Shown one piece after another: positions 30,701 to 40,712 of a stretch of DNA of 64,000 bases. The notes beneath the pieces are model-generated. The model searched no databases. It worked only from the letters and a program-made list of their open reading frames with translations, and was not told where the DNA came from. This stretch comes from Hortaea werneckii (taxonomy: Eukaryota; Ascomycota; Dothideomycetes; Mycosphaerellales; Teratosphaeriaceae), in NCBI GenBank assembly GCA_037044905.1, contig JBAOKB010000020.1, positions 1,674,001-1,738,000 of the forward strand, read 5' to 3'. Made by a program: the position numbers and the translations under genes. Numbering within the stretch: position 1 is the first letter of the stretch; every line of letters starts with the position of its first letter.

Positions 30701-33700
30701 TTAAACATTGACGCTGTCAGCGACGCCGTACTCGCCGGTGACAGTTGGGAAGCCAAGGGGAGGATCAATGTTGTCAGCATACTCGCCGCCGTAGTTACCT
30801 GAAGAGACTCGTTAGCGTTTTGTATTCTCAAGTGAGAGGATTGATGTGAAAACATACCAGCTTCGTAGTAGTTGCAGACCGTGAAGTACGGAGGGACGTT
30901 GGGGCCGACGTTGGCAAGACCATTGGCCGAGCAGTCCTGAGTGGCACAACCAACGAGGGTGGTTCCTTGCCAGACAATCTGGGTGAAGTGACCGTAGTTG
31001 TCGAAGTTGCCGCCTGGGTTTGCCTGCCCGTAGTACGGAGCGTATGCAGTCACCTCGTCGTTGTACCAGAGGTTGGTGATGACATCCGTGACCTCATCAG
31101 CAGTCAGACCAGCAGCGATGTTCTGACCGTAAACGCCGTTACCCGTGGTCGACTCGACAGTGGTGTCGTGGGCGTAAACGCAGGAGGAGGCAATCTGCTG
31201 GGCAACGTTCGCAAGCTCATTGGAGTAGCTAAGGTCGGCGGCGGAGTGGTTGGCACGGTGAACGTTGTGATGCAAAAGAACTCTGTTTTCATATGAAGAG
31301 ACAGGAGATGGGCTGGGAGTGAACCCGGCAGGGATGCTGGTGGTGACGGAAGTGGAAGCGCTAGAGCTTGTCGAGGCCCGAGAAGCGGTCGGACTGATCG
31401 GGGTGGCAATCGTGACGGTTGATGAGCTCGCCGGAGCGGAAGACGTCGTGCTAGACTGAGTAGACGAAGATGGGCTCATGGACGAAGAAGAGGTGGTGGC
31501 CTGGCTGGAGGACGAGGTGCTCATCGACGAAGTGCTCATGGAAGAGGACGACGGGCTCATCGACGAGGTGCTCATGGAAGAGGACGACGGGCTCATCGAC
31601 GAGGTGCTCATGGAAGAGGACGACGGGCTCATCGACGAGGTGCTCATGGAAGAGGACGACGGGCTCATCGACGAGGTGCTCATGGAAGAGGACGACGGGC
31701 TCATCGATGAGGTGCTCATCGAAGAAGACGAAGTGCTGGCTGGCATGGAGGAAGATCCGGTGCCGGTTCCTACCATGGTGCTGTTGGCCGACGTGCTGGA
31801 CGAACGGGTTGGGTTGATCGGGCCAGCAGTGTTGGTGAACGACGGGGCAGCGGTACCAGTGCCGGACATGGTGCTGTTCATCGACATGCTAGACGAGCTC
31901 ATGGATGAGCTGGTCGAGCTGACGGGGGCAGCAGTGCCGGTACCGGACATGGTGCTGTTCGACGACATGGTGGATGAACGGGTCGGGTTGATCGGGCCAG
32001 CAGTGTTGGTGAACGACGGGGCAGCGGTACCAGTGCCGGACATGGTGCTGTTCATCGACATGCTAGACGAGCTCATGGATGAGCTGGTCGAGCTGACGGG
32101 GGCAGCAGTGCCGGTACCAGACATGGTGCTGTTCGACGACATGGTGGATGAACGAGTTGGGTTGATCGGGCCAGCGGTGTTGGTGTTGGACGGGCCAGCA
32201 GTGCCGGTGCCTGGCATCGTGCTGTTCATCGACAGGGTAGAGGAACGGGTCGGGTTAATTGGGCCAGCGGTGCCGGTGCCCGACATGGTCGTGTTCATCG
32301 ACATCGTGGAGGAGCGCGTCGGGTTGATCGGGCCAGCGGTGCCGGTGCCAGACATGGTGCTGTTCGACGACATGGTCGAGGAGCGAGTCAAGGTAGTCGG
32401 GGCAGCGGTGCCAGTGCCGGACATTGTGCTGTTCGACGACATTGTGGATGTGCGGGTCAAAGTAATCGGGCCAGCAGTTCCGGTGGACGTGCGAGTAAGA
32501 GTGATCGGGCCAGCGGAGCCAGTACCGCTCATCGTGCTGTTGTTGCCAGTCGGGAAAGGAGCAGAGGATGATCGGGATGGGCCAATCGGGCCGGCAGTGT
32601 TGGTGGTCGTGAAAGTCGTCGTGAAGGTCGACTGGTCGCCAGTAACAGTAGATGTGACAACAGATGTCTGCGGCGGAGCGGTCACGGTTGATGTGATGAT
32701 AGTGGTGATCGGGCCAGCAGGGACGGTGGTCGTGATCACATCGGTGGTCGTCGATCCGCCAACAGTCTGGGTGGTCGTCAAAGTCGTAGCGCTTGGCTGT
32801 ACGGTGGTGGTGATTACATCAGTGGTGGTAGATCCGCCGACGGTCTGGGTCGTGGTCAAGGTGGTAACGCCGCCCGGGACGGTGGTGGTGGTGTAACCAG
32901 TGCTCGTCGAGCCTCCGACGGTCTGAGTGGTCGTGAGGGTCTTGGTAACGCCTGCACCGACGGTGGTCGTGACATAGCCAGTGCTGACAGAGCCTCCAAG
33001 AGTCTTGGTGGTCGTCACAGTGGTGGTGCTCGGAGCAGCGGTGGTGGTGATGTAGTCAGTGGTCGTCGTCGCGCCCTGAACCTTGGTGGTGGTCAGGGTA
33101 GTGGTCTGCGGAGCATCCAAGGTGTATGTCTTGGTGACGTAGGTAGTGTAGACCTCGCCAGGAGTGACCGGGTGCCACGGCTTGGTGTAGTGGCCGTTTT
33201 CACCCTCGCAGTACCAGCCAGTGACGGTCGTGCCTGGGTGCTGCTGGCCATTCTGACCCTGCCATGGGCCCTGAGTGTGCTCAGAAGGCCTGGCAGAGGG
33301 ACCCGGCTGGCCAGGAGCCCACTGGTAGGGCTTGGTGTAGTGGCCAGACGCATCAGGCGTGTACCACTGAGTGATGGTCGTCGTAGAGGCGGGGTCAACC
33401 CAAGCAGAAGGCGAGGGCCATCCGCCGCCGTATCCACCGCCGTATCCAGCGCCGTTGCCAGGGCCTTTTCCAGAATCGTAGTCATCGCCACCAGCGTTGC
33501 CACCGGCGTTGCCACCAGCATTGGAGTTCCAATTCCAGGGCTTGGTGAAGTGACCCTCACCATCGTTCGAGTACCAAACAGTCGTGGTGTAGACTGGGTT
33601 GGCCTCGCCGCCGGCAGTAGGGACGCCCTTGCCGACGTAGGTGGATGGCGAAGCAGGGACCTGAACGGTGAATGTCTTGGTCTCCTCGCGAGTGACCGTG

Positions 33701-33873
33701 ACGGTGTTGACCTCGTCGTTGGTCACGGTGACGGTGCCAGCTTGGCAAGTGTCCTGAGCCTTCGCCAGAGCGGTAGCTGTCTCATACTTGGTGACAACGT
33801 CACGCTGCTGGTTGAAAAATGGGAAGGCATTGGTGCCGGCTGCCAAAGCCCCGGCGACAAGAGCTGCGCGCAT
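30701..33873 (-). CDS. Large repetitive cell-wall protein with C-terminal CAP/PR-1 (SCP) domain
   Basis: Exons 33873-30858 and 30798-30701 (3114 nt, 1037 aa); the 59-bp intron (GTATGT...CGCTAAC...CTTCAG) is needed to complete the CAP domain as CNYYEAGNYGGEY. Signal peptide about residues 1-17. Then come three copies of a WY-x5-GHYTKPW motif (about residues 95-240), about five 26-residue Thr-rich repeats with TTTQTVGGSTTTDVI, repeats of NSTMSGTGTAGPINPTRSS, six 12-residue SSMSTSSMSPSS units, and the CAP domain at about 861-1015 (HNVHR, GHFTQIVWQGTTLVGCA, YFTVCNYYEAGNY). CAP proteins of fungi (Pry type) are secreted and bind sterols or lipids in known cases. The Ser/Thr stalk should be heavily O-mannosylated. 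The start is 33873: an in-frame ATG at 33963 is too close to the TATA box. Confidence 0.88.
31532..31735 (-). repeat. 36-bp coding tandem repeat in the CAP protein
   Basis: Near-perfect 36-bp units start at 31532, 31568, 31604, 31640 and 31676, with a variant unit at 31712; each encodes 12 residues (SSMSTSSMSPSS). The near-identity points to recent expansion or gene-conversion homogenisation. Confidence 0.9.
31813..32160 (-). repeat. 174-bp near-identical tandem duplication in the CAP protein
   Basis: 31813-31986 and 31987-32160 are almost identical and add 58 in-frame residues (TAGPINPTRSS ... TAAPSFTN). Only a few substitutions are seen, so the duplication is young. Confidence 0.88.
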
Positions 33874-33971
33874 GGTTAGCAGGGAAGAAGTAAAAAGTGT
33901 AAACGAGTGGACGCTGAATATGATCAGGATGAGGAGAGAAAAATCATTGCCTACCGTTCTCACGAGAGTAC

Positions 33972-33977
33972 TTTATA
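33972..33977 (-). promoter_or_regulatory. TATA box of the CAP-domain gene
   Basis: TATAAA on the minus strand, 99-104 bp upstream of the ATG at 33873 and only 9 bp from the ATG at 33963; the spacing decides for 33873. Confidence 0.65.
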
Positions 33978-35631
33978 CAATGTGAACAGCCTCCATCATC
34001 TGGCGAGCGTCTATAGCAGAGGGTAGTTAAGATCTCCTCCCTAGCATCGCATTTGAAGTGGCGCGTTATAACACCTTCCTTTGCAAGCCGGCAACTGCTA
34101 TGCAGCGTCCTAATTTTAAAGGTGAAGCGGCTGAAAGGAGGTTGTGTTAAGATCCATCAGTTGTTATAGAATTCGGAAGTGAGGTCGAGAGTATCGATAG
34201 TACCGTATCGCTGGGACGACCCGCCCGCGCAAATTTCGGCCAATCCCATGTTCTTCCACTTCCGACAGCGCAACAGCGAACAGTCAAGCATCCGACGGCG
34301 ACGAGCCCTGCATCCAGATACCTCCGACCGGGATCCACAGCTCACCCGGGCTCTTGGAATGATGGTGCCTCTGTCTGGCTGGTAGCGAGATGAGCGTGGA
34401 TGGTATTATTACTACTGCACTTGTACACTGATCGCAACTCCCCCTCCTCCTCTCTCCGGCCCCTGCTATACTGACCATTGCTCCACGTCACTGCTGCTCC
34501 AAGTCTGGCTCTTCCCCAGCTTGGTGTACCAGAACTCGCTCTCTTGCTGTATCGTATACCCATTCGCTCACTCGTTCTACCTTTCGTGGCAACTACACTC
34601 TTTGCCCCCCTCAGCCTGAGAGCCCCGCCTCCCCGCGCGCGAGATGAAATTCGGTGGCACGAACTCAATAATGGCTTCAGTTATACCCATGCCCGTATAT
34701 CTCCAACGTCCCCCCAATAAGGCAGACACTCTCGAAATTTCCACCACGCAGGAGGTGTTTCGGTGAGGCCCACTCAGGTCTGCTAATTTGCCATCCTCCA
34801 CAATCTGCTCCAACAATACGATTTAGTACTGCTCATCTCAACCCGACCCGATCTCCTAATAACAGGAACTTGACCATGTATCCATGCAGATAGACGATAG
34901 CAATAGCTTTGATCTTTCACTTGCGGATGCTCAAGAAAGTCGCCGATTAGCTCCTTGGCCTTGACCAGTAACGTATCTCTTGCAACACTGGGGTGGTAAG
35001 CTAATCTTTGGCGGAGAATTTTGTCCTTATAAGACGTCTATAACAGAGGGACACTACTTCCCTATCCAATAAATCTACGACACGGGCAGAGCCGGGCGAA
35101 ACGGATATAGTGAACCACCAAGACAAGAGGAACTAGTCCATACGCATTGTAGCTGTCTACGAAGGGAAACCCATGCGTGCCGCTCTCACTCATCATTCGC
35201 AGGATCTGTGGCAAGCCTGTAGATCCTAGTGACTTCTGTGGTCACAAAGAGATCTCCCGTGACCTTGGCCCGCTGATGTGCCTCTTGATCTTCTGCCTCA
35301 CCTCGGCCGTTCGCAGTCGCGATGTGGGTTTGTTTGGGTGCCACTCGTCTGGGAAAATCCAACTCTCCCTTCCTATTGCTCTGCATTTGAACCTTGAGGC
35401 AAATTAGCATACCTATATCCCCGCCCCATGCTATGACTGCTGGTGATCTACATCCCATCGTGACAGCAGATGCTAGTGTCAGAGCACTGTTTGCCATTAC
35501 CCGTCTCGTCAGGCGGATGCTCCATTTTAGTGGCGCGGTGGGTGGAGACATAGCTCCATAGAAAATCTGTGCATGTCGGAGAATGGCCCACTACCGTCGC
35601 AGATCATCGCCACAAGCCTCTACACGCCAGG
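33978..35631. other. Gene-free region
   Basis: Beyond the CAP-gene promoter I see no supported gene. Short open frames on both strands (34147-34816; 35186-35551) have no recognisable domain, promoter or splice pattern. Confidence 0.45.
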
Positions 35632-36330
35632 TCAGAGGCTCCCAATGGAGATATTTTCGATATGATCTTCGGTCGAGTCCCATGGTTGGCCTTGATGGAC
35701 TTCCGGCTGATGTGTTTTGCCGCTGTCGTCTACTGCTTTCAGGGCGTCATTCAGAGGGTTGGTGGACACGGCTAGTGCTTGCTCCCAAACCCACAGCATG
35801 CTCTTCTGACTCGCATTGTCTTCTCTACGCACAAGCGAGCGTACAGCTAGTGCGTCAGCCGGGGAGTATCTGCCTTGGCGAAGGAGGGCAAGGATTTCGA
35901 TATCAGTGTTGTCGATTAGTGGATCCCTAGCGCTGCTTGCCTGTCATTATTGTCGAAATAGGCAAGTTGGTGCAGTAAAGGTGCATCCTTTCTGACGTAG
36001 GCTCCAACAAATTGAGCAAGCTGCGCGCCACAAAGAGTGCCGAAAGGGCGTCAGATCGTCACTGGAAGCTACTCCGCTGCAAGCATAAGATGGTTGTCAT
36101 ACAACAGGCCTTCATACTTGCTTAAGTTGATGCATAAGAGGCGGGGGATAGGGCATGGGCGTGGCGAATGGATTCAGCAAGCTGCGCGCCAGGGACAAAG
36201 TGACCGAGGGCCATCAGATCATCACTGCAAGCTACTCCCGCTGCAAGCATAGTATGGTTGTCGTGCCAGAGGCCTTTGGACTAGCTCAAGCTGATTTGTT
36301 ATAGGCGAGCAACACAGCATGGGTAGATCG
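35632..36330 (-). pseudogene. Unknown decayed gene with an internal duplication
   Basis: Minus-strand fragments read like protein but change frame. About 36300-36180 gives LWHDNHTMLAAGVACSDDL; about 36120-36000 gives a diverged second copy (LYDNHLMLAA ... AQLAQFVGAYVRKDAPLLHQ); then after a shift near 35935, RDPLIDNTDIEILALLRQGR continues to a stop near 35632. The DNA of the two copies (starts near 36017 and 36177 on plus) aligns at about 160-bp offset with GCAAGCTGCGCGCCA at both starts. No family recognised. Confidence 0.45.
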
Positions 36331-37356
36331 TGTAGACAAGACTCAGTTGCTGCGACCACTGATCTCGCCATTTGCAGTCGTGTCGGCAGGCGTTAAGTCA
36401 TTTCGATGACTTGGGCCGGGGATGAGTTCTGTCGGACTTGGGCGAATCGGTCTCAGTGACCAGCATCGGAACTACAACCACAACAGTGAGTTGAATGGTG
36501 TGTCTCTCTTGTCATTGCTAGAGTCATTGCGCGCCTTCGTACGAGCGGCAAAGGATCCGAGTCGAGTGTTAGCGCAGCCAAAGGAATGGCTACCATCACT
36601 GCTGCTGTCGACCTTGAAGAAGCGTCGACCTTGAAGAAGTTGAGGTCATGACTGTCGTCGTCAATTCCGACGCACGAGCTGCGTGGGAAGGTCTGGCGGT
36701 GGTTGATACACTGGCATCCTTGGAAGTGAACGATAGCCTGGTCGAAAGAGTGTTCGGCACAGTCTTGAAACCGCCTTGAGTTTGTGGCATTGCGAGACGG
36801 GAAACACCAGAGGCAGCTACTGAGTTGAGCCGGGCGCCTGTGAGCTCGTGCAAGTGTCGTTATTCCAGCGGCCTTCCTGCTTGACGTTCCGCTTGGGCTC
36901 CTGCTTGTCTGCTCGCTCGATATCGCCTTCATTGTCATCCGCAGCCGAAACCGATAAACGTTCTTGTTGAAACGGTGAAGAGGTTGTAAGGTGCGGGTTC
37001 GATGAAGCTCAAGCATAGCGCGAGGAAATCCGAGTAAGGGGATAACCTGGAGGATGTCAGCACTGCAGCATCTCAAGGGTCAGGTGACGTAATAAGTCCA
37101 TCTTCTAAGTGAACGTGGTACTTGGTCAAGGTAGAGGGATGTCTACGTACAGGAAAGCGTGTCCGAGGAGGACCGGTTCAGACTATGATACGCTCGGCTT
37201 CCCTGGGTACAGGCTGGCATGAACAAATCATGGCCGTGGCTTGTCATTGACAGCGAGCAAGTAGTGAAACCGTCGCATGTCGAAATTCTACCTTCGTACG
37301 AAGAATTGGCCCGATTGCATTGTCGTATTGTCTCGGACACAGGCGAGTCTAAGCTG
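36331..37356. other. Gene-free region
   Basis: Possibly further decayed upstream parts of the minus-strand relic, but nothing I can support. A 15-bp direct duplication (GTCGACCTTGAAGAA) lies at 36607-36638. Confidence 0.4.
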
Positions 37357-37915
37357 TTGTGAGATGTTGTGAAAATGCCAGCCGTACGCGGACGCTGTAA
37401 GTTGGGTATGAGAGGTCGACCGCTGCCGCTTACCACTTAAAGCGTCCGACTATACAGCCCGACTCGGTAGGGCAACTCTTAAGCAAGTTAGATTTAGTAG
37501 TAGAAACCGGCCGCACGTAGACGCCGAAGGTTGGGTATAAGAGGTTAACCGCTGCCGCTTGCTACTTAAGGCGTCCGACTATACAGCCCGACACGGCAGG
37601 GCGACTCTTAAACAAGTTGGATTTAGTAGTAGAAACCGGCCGCACGTAGACGCCGAAGGTTAGGTATAAGAGGTCGACTACTACCGCTTGCTACTTAAGG
37701 CGTCCGACTATATAGCCCGACACAGTAGGGCGACTCTTAAGTAAGTTAGATTTAGTAGTAGAAACTAGCCGCACGTAGACGCCGAAGGTTAGGTGTAAGA
37801 GGTCGACCGCTGCCGCTTGCCACTTAAGGCGTCCGACTATACAGCTAGACGCGGCAGGGCGACTCCCGAGTTGTGAGATGTTGTGAAAATGCCAGCCGTA
37901 CGCGGACGCTGTAAG
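37357..37915 (+). repeat. 129-bp tandem array bounded by identical 45-bp direct repeats
   Basis: CCGCACGTAGACGCCGAAGG starts at 37511, 37640 and 37769 (exact 129-bp steps); a related unit start (GCCGTACGCGGACGCTGTAAG) is at 37381 and again, truncated, at 37895. A 45-bp segment ending in that start is identical at 37357-37401 and 37871-37915. Units differ mainly by C/T and G/A changes. All frames contain stops. Confidence 0.85.
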
Positions 37916-37921
37916 AGGTCG

Positions 37922-37964
37922 ATGTATCCGGGAGGTATGCCATATGGCACATCCCCGGATACAT
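37922..37964. repeat. 43-bp near-palindrome beside the tandem array
   Basis: Arms ATGTATCCGGG and CCCGGATACAT with a nearly self-complementary middle centred on CATATG (37940-37945). It could form a hairpin or cruciform and starts 7 bp after the 129-bp array. Confidence 0.7.
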
Positions 37965-38622
37965 GAATCAAGCAGAATCGAAGACCAAGAGGACGCGCTT
38001 TCCATGAACCAAGTGAAGGCGAGCTCGGACCACACGCGCGTCGAGCTCGGACCATGCGCGACGATCGACACCGGAAACGATTCCGACCTCTGCATCCTGA
38101 TTCAATATTTCACTGAAATCAATGACCTTTCAGTGACACCCAACTGACACTCCATCAAAAGGGCTGTTGCTTGGGTGGCAAACAGCAAAACCGGGGACTC
38201 TGCCTTGTCAGAACGGCAAAGACAGGCAGACGGCGCCATGACAAGCAAGACTCTCCGTCACTTCGACAATCACTTCGACAATACCTTCGATCGCATCTCA
38301 TAATCATTCCTGAAGCTGAAAGTTTTATACAGTTGGTTCTTGGCCCGGACGGAGCTTTGGTCTCCGTTGCAAGGCCTGGTCCCGGATCGAGGGTCGAGTG
38401 ACGAAGTCATACTCTGCGATAGTCATCCCCGGATCTCAATGGAAGATGATCCCAGTGGAAGGTGATGCAGTACCACATCAGTGTGTGTAGCTCATCGAAA
38501 ACGAGTCCCAAACCGAAGGCAACGTTGGCATTGCAACGTTCCATTTGACAACTTCTTTCGACCTGTCTGCCTACCTTCCCTTTACTTCTCTCCTAGCTAT
38601 TGGCTATACATGGGTGTACCTG
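37965..38622. other. Gene-free region
   Basis: No gene. GAGCTCGGACCA is directly repeated near 38020 and 38044, and CACTTCGACAAT at 38261-38284. Confidence 0.4.
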
Positions 38623-39057
38623 AGGCCCGCTACGGGTCCAACTCACAAGTTCTTGCGACTTATCTGTACTCTTACGTTCAATGTCTCTAAGCCGTTGGAT
38701 GTGCATAATATGTATCGAAGGGCCGCTATAGTCGCACTTATAATCTAATAGCATGTCTGTGACACTCCGGTATGTTACTGACTAGGTATTCTTCCATCTC
38801 CCGAGAATTTGTAGGTGTATCCAAATGTCCAGAGGCCTCTATAACTGCATTTCCATTTGAATTTCTATATTCATGTCATCACGCAGGTATACACTTTGCT
38901 GCCCGTTTTTCCATTCCATCGTAGGCACTTTAAATTGTCCAAGGGCTACTACGGTCACATAAAGATCCGAAGATTGCTGAAGTCTCCATCTATACAATGC
39001 CATTCTGTCTCCTTATGTTGCGTTTGGGCCCAGATGCTCAAAGGCCGCTATGGCCGC
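38623..39057 (+). repeat. Third array of the about 95-bp repeat family
   Basis: Cores related to GGCCGCTATGGTCGC at 38623, 38721, 38833, 38943 and 39043 (steps 98, 112, 110, 100), plus orientation. A further copy is at 40505-40520. Confidence 0.65.
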
Positions 39058-39180
39058 GTCTTGGTTCAATTGGATTTCTAGGTTCACAGGATGTCTAGTT
39101 ATTTAAATGAAGATACTGGGCTAACGTGCTAGGCACCCAAACGTTTCAAGAGCGACAGTCTACCTGCGTATATTATCCTA
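39001..39180 (+). repeat. Left copy of a direct duplication
   Basis: Matches 40465-40712 in order: CATTCTGTCTCCTTATGTTGC, the GGCCGCTATGGCCGC core, TTAAATGAAGATACTGGGCT, CGTTTCAAGAGCG and TACCTGCG. The two copies bracket the minus-strand relic at 39506-40152. Confidence 0.7.
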
Positions 39181-39505
39181 ACTTGCACCATATTTCCTAC
39201 CACGTCCACGATGTTCGAGTATTGGGCCCATTTCATAGGCCATTCTTCAATGCTACTTAAGGTGTTCTCACAGAGCAGGGGCACCCAGGGATGCGGTGAT
39301 GGCATGTTGATGAGCTTCATCGGCTTCTTCATGGCAGAGCAATGCATCTGCAGGGCACCCTGGTTGTTGCGGAAGAACGGGTACTCAAGTGAGAAGATTG
39401 AAGAAGGCAGCCATTGCCACCGCGCAGATACGCCTGTACAGCAAGCAGGTCCGAATCAGCCGGCCAATCAATCTCTTTGCCCTTCTCGTTGACTTCGGCT
39501 TCATC
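39181..39505. other. Spacer between the left duplication copy and the relic
   Basis: 325 bp, no gene or repeat seen. Confidence 0.4.
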
Positions 39506-40152
39506 CTAGTCACCCTTGCGACTGGACTTGAGTGCCTTTACAAATGCGCCATCTTGACCATCCGGCTTGGACTCGGGGGCCGCCTCGATGCAATGCAGGG
39601 TGGCCTGATGGCCTTTTTCCGGATCGGTCATTTTGTCGATCAGCTTCAACAAGCAATGACCGACCTTGGTGATGCAATCTGCGAACTGTTGATTGGCAAT
39701 CGTTCGGGATCGATACGACACGAAGAGGTTGCAGCCCCGACGGTCGAATCTGAAGTCTGGTTGCAGAGGCGAGAGATGACCGCCTTTCACCTTCAGGAAG
39801 CACATCTGCCAGAGATTGGCTACACCAGACAAGTTGAGGTAAGCCAGCTCGGATTCGATGGACTTGTCGAGCTTGAGCAAGGGAATCAGAGTTGTCTCGT
39901 CCGTCAAACCTGGTGACTGACCGGCCTTGCATGCTGCATTCGCCAGCTTGGTGTGGGGATTGCTGATTGGGAGGTCATAATTCTGAGATCGTGCTTATTG
40001 ATATCCTTGGTGTTTGCGTAGTCGATCGTTTCGTAGGCCGCAAGCTCGTTGAACTCAGTGGGATGTCTGTCAACTAGCTTCGAACGCCTCTCAATCTCAT
40101 CGTGCTCGGCTCGAGTCTTGAAGGCGAACTTGAGTCCTGATGGCTGATCCAT
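39506..40152 (-). pseudogene. Unknown gene, frameshifted
   Basis: From 40152 a protein-like frame begins (MDQPSGLKFAFKTRAEHDEI ... ANTKDINKHD); near 39987 sense moves to another frame (NYDLPISNPHTKLANAACKA ... NLSGVANLWQMCFLKVKGGH) and runs to a stop at 39506. One missing base would explain it; a weak alternative is an intron with a GTTGAC donor near 40072 and the CTCAG acceptor at 39985. No domain recognised. It sits between the two copies of a direct duplication. Confidence 0.5.
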
Positions 40153-40302
40153 ACTGTGGAGACTGGGCTGATGCACCAGACAGGAGGAGATCGAGAAAGT
40201 GTAGGTTGTATTAAGAACCAGCACGAAGGCGACGGAAGAGACTCTTCAAGGAGGGCTTTAGGCAGCAGCAACACGCTGCCCAGCCCAAAAAAACATGAAA
40301 CA

Positions 40303-40320
40303 ACGCTACCTAGGTAGCGT
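40303..40320. repeat. 18-bp perfect palindrome
   Basis: ACGCTACCTAGGTAGCGT is exactly self-complementary and contains the ACCTAGGT motif that recurs in intergenic DNA of this window. Confidence 0.85.
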
Positions 40321-40464
40321 GGTGGTGTCTGATATACGAGGAAGGAGCGAGGGGCAGGGAAGTCCGTTTTTTGACAGACCCAGTATCTTCGAGCTCTTGT
40401 AGTTGCGCTGGAGACCGTTATACACGCACCTCAATCACATTTTCAAAATCGTGCTATATTTGAC

Positions 40465-40712
40465 ATTCTGTCCCCTCATGTTGCACTTGCACCCAAATGC
40501 TCAGTGGCCGCCATAGCTGCATGATCGTTGAAATTGATCTTATCGTGACGGCATTCGTGTCCGCCGAGTACAATTCTTACGACTTTTTAGTGGTGATTGC
40601 AAGCGTTGAATTTAGTGAATGCTTGGTTTCTTCTTAAATGAAGGTACTGGGCTGACCTACCGGGCACATGAACGTTCCAAGAGCGCCGGCGTACCTGCGT
40701 GCACCATCTTAC
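40465..40712 (+). repeat. Right copy of the direct duplication
   Basis: Partner of 39001-39180, about 70 bp longer because of an extra segment after the GGCCGCCATAGCTGC core (about 40525-40600). Confidence 0.7.

Noticed and set aside
31532..31735. Regular 36-bp direct repeats resembling a CRISPR array
   Set aside because: No spacers, units are contiguous coding repeats, and the organism is eukaryotic.
31478..32896. 472-codon open frame opposite the CAP-protein gene
   Set aside because: It mirrors the Ser/Thr repeats of the minus-strand gene; stop-free antisense follows from the repeated codons. No promoter, signal or domain.
33874..33963. Longer start for the CAP protein at 33963
   Set aside because: It begins 9 bp from the TATA box, so it would lie upstream of the transcript start; 33873 begins with its own signal peptide.
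35186..35551. 121-codon minus-strand frame
   Set aside because: No domain, promoter or clear continuation; chance frame cannot be excluded.
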